From NCBI GenBank assembly GCA_023421875.1, contig JAEZSM010000026.1, positions 1 to 6,137 on the forward strand: a stretch of DNA of 6,137 nucleotides. Reading direction: 5' to 3'. The notes beneath the pieces were generated by a model. The model saw only the letters and a program-made list of their open reading frames with translations. It was not told the origin of the DNA and searched no databases. Made by a program: the position numbers and the translations under genes. Positions within the stretch are counted from its first letter, which is position 1. Every line of letters starts with the position of its first letter. Positions 4,157 to 6,137 of the stretch are shown here, piece by piece. Source of the DNA: Spirochaetota bacterium (lineage in GTDB: Bacteria; Spirochaetota; Spirochaetia; Treponematales; Rectinemataceae).

Positions 4157-6094
4157 ATGCTCTGCCGAAGAGGACCAGTACCCTTGCCCCTGCCCCCGAA
4201 ACCAGAAACCCCATCCGTGCTCGTCATCGGCGCAGGTCTTTCAGGGCTTAGTGCCGCAGCCCTCCTGGCCCGGCGAGGCTTATCGGTCACCGTTGTGGAA
4301 CAGCAGGATAGGCCCGGAGGCGCGGCATCCGCCTTCCGCAGGGGAGAAATCACCTACGATTCCGGGGCAGCCATGCTGTTCGGATTCGGCGATCGGGGAT
4401 TCAATCCCCACAACTGGCTGATGACGGAACTCGAACAGCCCATCGAAATGTACAGACACAGTTCCATGTACCGGCTCTTTTACGGCGAAGAGCCTGTAAC
4501 CTTCTTTTCAGACCTAAAAGCCTTCATCCAGCAGCTGCGCCGAATTTTCCCCCAGGCCGGCCAAGAAATCGAAGCCTTCTACGCCCACATCAGCGAACTC
4601 TACGAAAAAACCATAGCCCCCGTCACAGTCTTCGAAGCCCCCGGCGATATGCCGCTGGAAGAGATGCGCAAAAACGCCGGCTCCGACATCGTGACTCAGC
4701 TGAAGATGATCAAACTCCTTTTCACCAGCGCCGACGCGATGATGAAACCCTATATCGCCGATCCAAAAGTCCGGGCATTTTTCGACAAGCTTACTTCCAC
4801 CTACTGTTACACCACCGTGCGGGAAACCCCCGCAGTGCTGGCGGCTACCATGTTCATCGACAACCATGTGGGCGGAGCCTACTACCCCGCAGGCTCCGCC
4901 ATGTCGCTTGCGGCCAGGCTTGAAAAAGCCGTAGAGGAAAAGGGCGGAAGATTCCTGTACAGAACCAGGGCGGTAAAGCTTCTGGGGAACAGGGAAACAA
5001 TCAACGGAATTCTTACCGACAAGGGTGAAGAACTAAAGGCCGACACCGTACTTTTCTGCGGTTCGCTTCGAAGCTTCGCAAAAACCATGGACCCAGACCG
5101 TCTTCTGCCCCGGCGCTGGAAAAAAAGGGTCCTCAAGTACGAAATGACCATGCCCAGCTTCGTGGTCTATGGTAGCGTGGATCGCTCGATCCTGCCCCCA
5201 GACTGTCTTCCTGTCCAGATGTTCGTGGACAACCGCGAAGCACTGGACGAAGCGGACGTCACCCTGTACCTCCCGTCATTGGAAGATCCCAGCCTTGCTC
5301 CCGAGGGACAGTCCACATTCCTTCTCATCGGCCCATCTCTGCGCAGCTGGCCCGAACCTGGCTCGTCCGACTACGGCAATGAAGCCTATCGGCAAGCCAA
5401 AAAAGAAGAGGCCCAGCGAATGCTTGCCCTCGTGGAGCGCCGCATTCCCGGCTTTGTCGATGCAATCCGCGACAGCTTCGAGGCGAGTCCCAGCACTCTC
5501 TGGCGCTATTTGGGCAAGGACGGAGGTTCTGTTGCCGGACCCAAGCAGAAAATGGGGCAGCATCTTTTGTTTCGGCAGCATTCCAAGGGTCCTCGGGAGG
5601 GCTTGTTCTTCGCAGGAGAGTCCACCGTTATGGGAACTGGCACGCCGGCGGTGACCGTTTCGGGAATATCGGCGGCAAACAGAATACTACGCTACTTCGA
5701 AAGGCAGGCCTATACTTCCTCCAAGACCCCGGTCGGTTCAGCGGTAAAAATCATAGCCGCCGGCACTAGGGGCAACCTTCCCCTAGGCGGGCGGGCAGTC
5801 GAAGCCTCTCGCTGTCGCTGGTGCGAAAACCCGCCCTGCGCCGCCGCCTGTCCAGCAGATTTCGATATCCCCGGTCTTATGCGGAGACTCGAGCACGGCA
5901 ACGAGGTTGGGGTCGCAGCGACTTTAAGCCTTGTTCCCAAGGCTTGTGCCTTCTGCATGGAAGCCGCTAAGGCTTCGAACGAAGCCTGCCCCTGCGAAGC
6001 GGTCTGTATACGGCACAAGGAAGCAGCAGGTCCGGTAAGGATATCCTGGATACTGAACAGCCTCGAACAAGAGACAAACGGCGCCCAGGACTAA
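4157..6094 (+). CDS. CrtI/carotenoid-isomerase-like FAD oxidoreductase fused to a C-terminal GltD/DPD-type Fe-S domain
   Basis: The 645-residue protein begins with a proline-rich tail (1-20), then an FAD-binding Rossmann motif GAGLSG (25-30), acidic Glu48 and the R-P-G-G segment (52-55). The middle holds GGAYYPAGSAMSL (239-251), typical of the phytoene-desaturase, carotenoid-isomerase and retinol-saturase group. The second FAD motif, FAGEST...GTGTPAVTVSG (485-503), closes a full-length flavoprotein of about 515 residues. A linker (about 516-548) leads to a Cys-rich domain: C553-x2-C556-x4-C561-x3-C565-P, then C597-x2-C600, then C611-P-C613-E-x2-C617, ending in VRISWILNSLEQE (627-639). This matches the helical two-[4Fe-4S] domain at the N-terminus of GltD and dihydropyrimidine dehydrogenase. 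The likely role is FAD-dependent desaturation, saturation or isomerisation of a polyene or other hydrophobic substrate, with electrons passing through the clusters. The substrate is unknown, and no carotenoid genes are in view. No signal peptide is seen. Confidence 0.85.
   Translation: MLCRRGPVPLPLPPKPETPSVLVIGAGLSGLSAAALLARRGLSVTVVEQQDRPGGAASAFRRGEITYDSGAAMLFGFGDRGFNPHNWLMTELEQPIEMYRHSSMYRLFYGEEPVTFFSDLKAFIQQLRRIFPQAGQEIEAFYAHISELYEKTIAPVTVFEAPGDMPLEEMRKNAGSDIVTQLKMIKLLFTSADAMMKPYIADPKVRAFFDKLTSTYCYTTVRETPAVLAATMFIDNHVGGAYYPAGSAMSLAARLEKAVEEKGGRFLYRTRAVKLLGNRETINGILTDKGEELKADTVLFCGSLRSFAKTMDPDRLLPRRWKKRVLKYEMTMPSFVVYGSVDRSILPPDCLPVQMFVDNREALDEADVTLYLPSLEDPSLAPEGQSTFLLIGPSLRSWPEPGSSDYGNEAYRQAKKEEAQRMLALVERRIPGFVDAIRDSFEASPSTLWRYLGKDGGSVAGPKQKMGQHLLFRQHSKGPREGLFFAGESTVMGTGTPAVTVSGISAANRILRYFERQAYTSSKTPVGSAVKIIAAGTRGNLPLGGRAVEASRCRWCENPPCAAACPADFDIPGLMRRLEHGNEVGVAATLSLVPKACAFCMEAAKASNEACPCEAVCIRHKEAAGPVRISWILNSLEQETNGAQD
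5766..5786. repeat. Perfect 7-bp inverted repeat in the linker between flavoprotein and Fe-S domain
   Basis: CTAGGGG (5766-5772) and CCCCTAG (5780-5786) are exact reverse complements around a seven-base loop. The element encodes part of the linker at about residues 537-544, before the first cysteine codon at 5813. No T-tract follows. Confidence 0.55.
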
Positions 6095-6137
6095 CGATAC
6101 GCCGCTATAGAAGCACACAGGGCTCATTCATCATGCC
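6095..6137. other. Downstream flank without a supported gene
   Basis: These 43 bases follow the TAA of the flavoprotein gene. I see no terminator hairpin. An ATG at 6133 could begin another plus-strand gene beyond the window, but no ribosome binding site or good -10 precedes it. A TATAGA at 6106-6111 lacks a -35 partner. Confidence 0.3.

Noticed and set aside
4157..5700. Calling the flavoprotein a phytoene desaturase of a carotenoid cluster
   Set aside because: No phytoene synthase, cyclase or prenyl transferase is in the window, and the Fe-S domain argues for a different redox role; only family-level similarity is supported.

Overview
The window holds five protein-coding genes and no recognisable RNA gene, insertion sequence, CRISPR array or phage gene. 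From left to right they are: a lipoprotein peptidase of the VanY/M15 type (minus strand, cut by the left edge); a protein resembling the uracil-DNA glycosylase superfamily (plus); a secreted alpha/beta hydrolase with an N-terminal beta-rich domain (minus); a classical short-chain dehydrogenase/reductase (plus); and a CrtI/carotenoid-isomerase-like flavoprotein fused to a C-terminal iron-sulphur domain (plus). The DNA is moderately GC-rich and codes densely. Export by Sec and by a lipobox, together with a murein carboxypeptidase, points to a diderm bacterium. The loose lipobox (Phe at -3) and the look of the glycosylase-like protein remind me of Spirochaetota, but this is a weak inference.

Layout. 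Positions 1-674 and 771-1526 are divergent genes with a 96-base gap. The glycosylase-like gene and the hydrolase (1567-3168, minus) converge across 40 bases, where a small hairpin may end hydrolase transcription. The hydrolase and the SDR gene (3261-4061) diverge across 92 bases. The flavoprotein gene (4157-6094) follows the SDR on the same strand after 95 bases and has its own strong Shine-Dalgarno. The last 43 bases hold no supported gene.

The left part concerns the cell envelope and perhaps DNA repair. The right part is a redox pair, an SDR plus a flavin/Fe-S enzyme, which could act on the same lipid or isoprenoid substrate, though nothing in the window names that substrate.

Two things stand out. 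The first is the flavoprotein: a phytoene-desaturase/retinol-saturase-like fold carries at its C-terminus a two-cluster ferredoxin-like domain of the kind normally found at the N-terminus of GltD and dihydropyrimidine dehydrogenase, with an altered cysteine pattern. The second is that three genes (lipoprotein, hydrolase, SDR) lack a usable Shine-Dalgarno and have a -10-like hexamer only 6-8 bases before the ATG, which predicts leaderless or nearly leaderless mRNAs. The other two genes have a purine-rich ribosome binding site.
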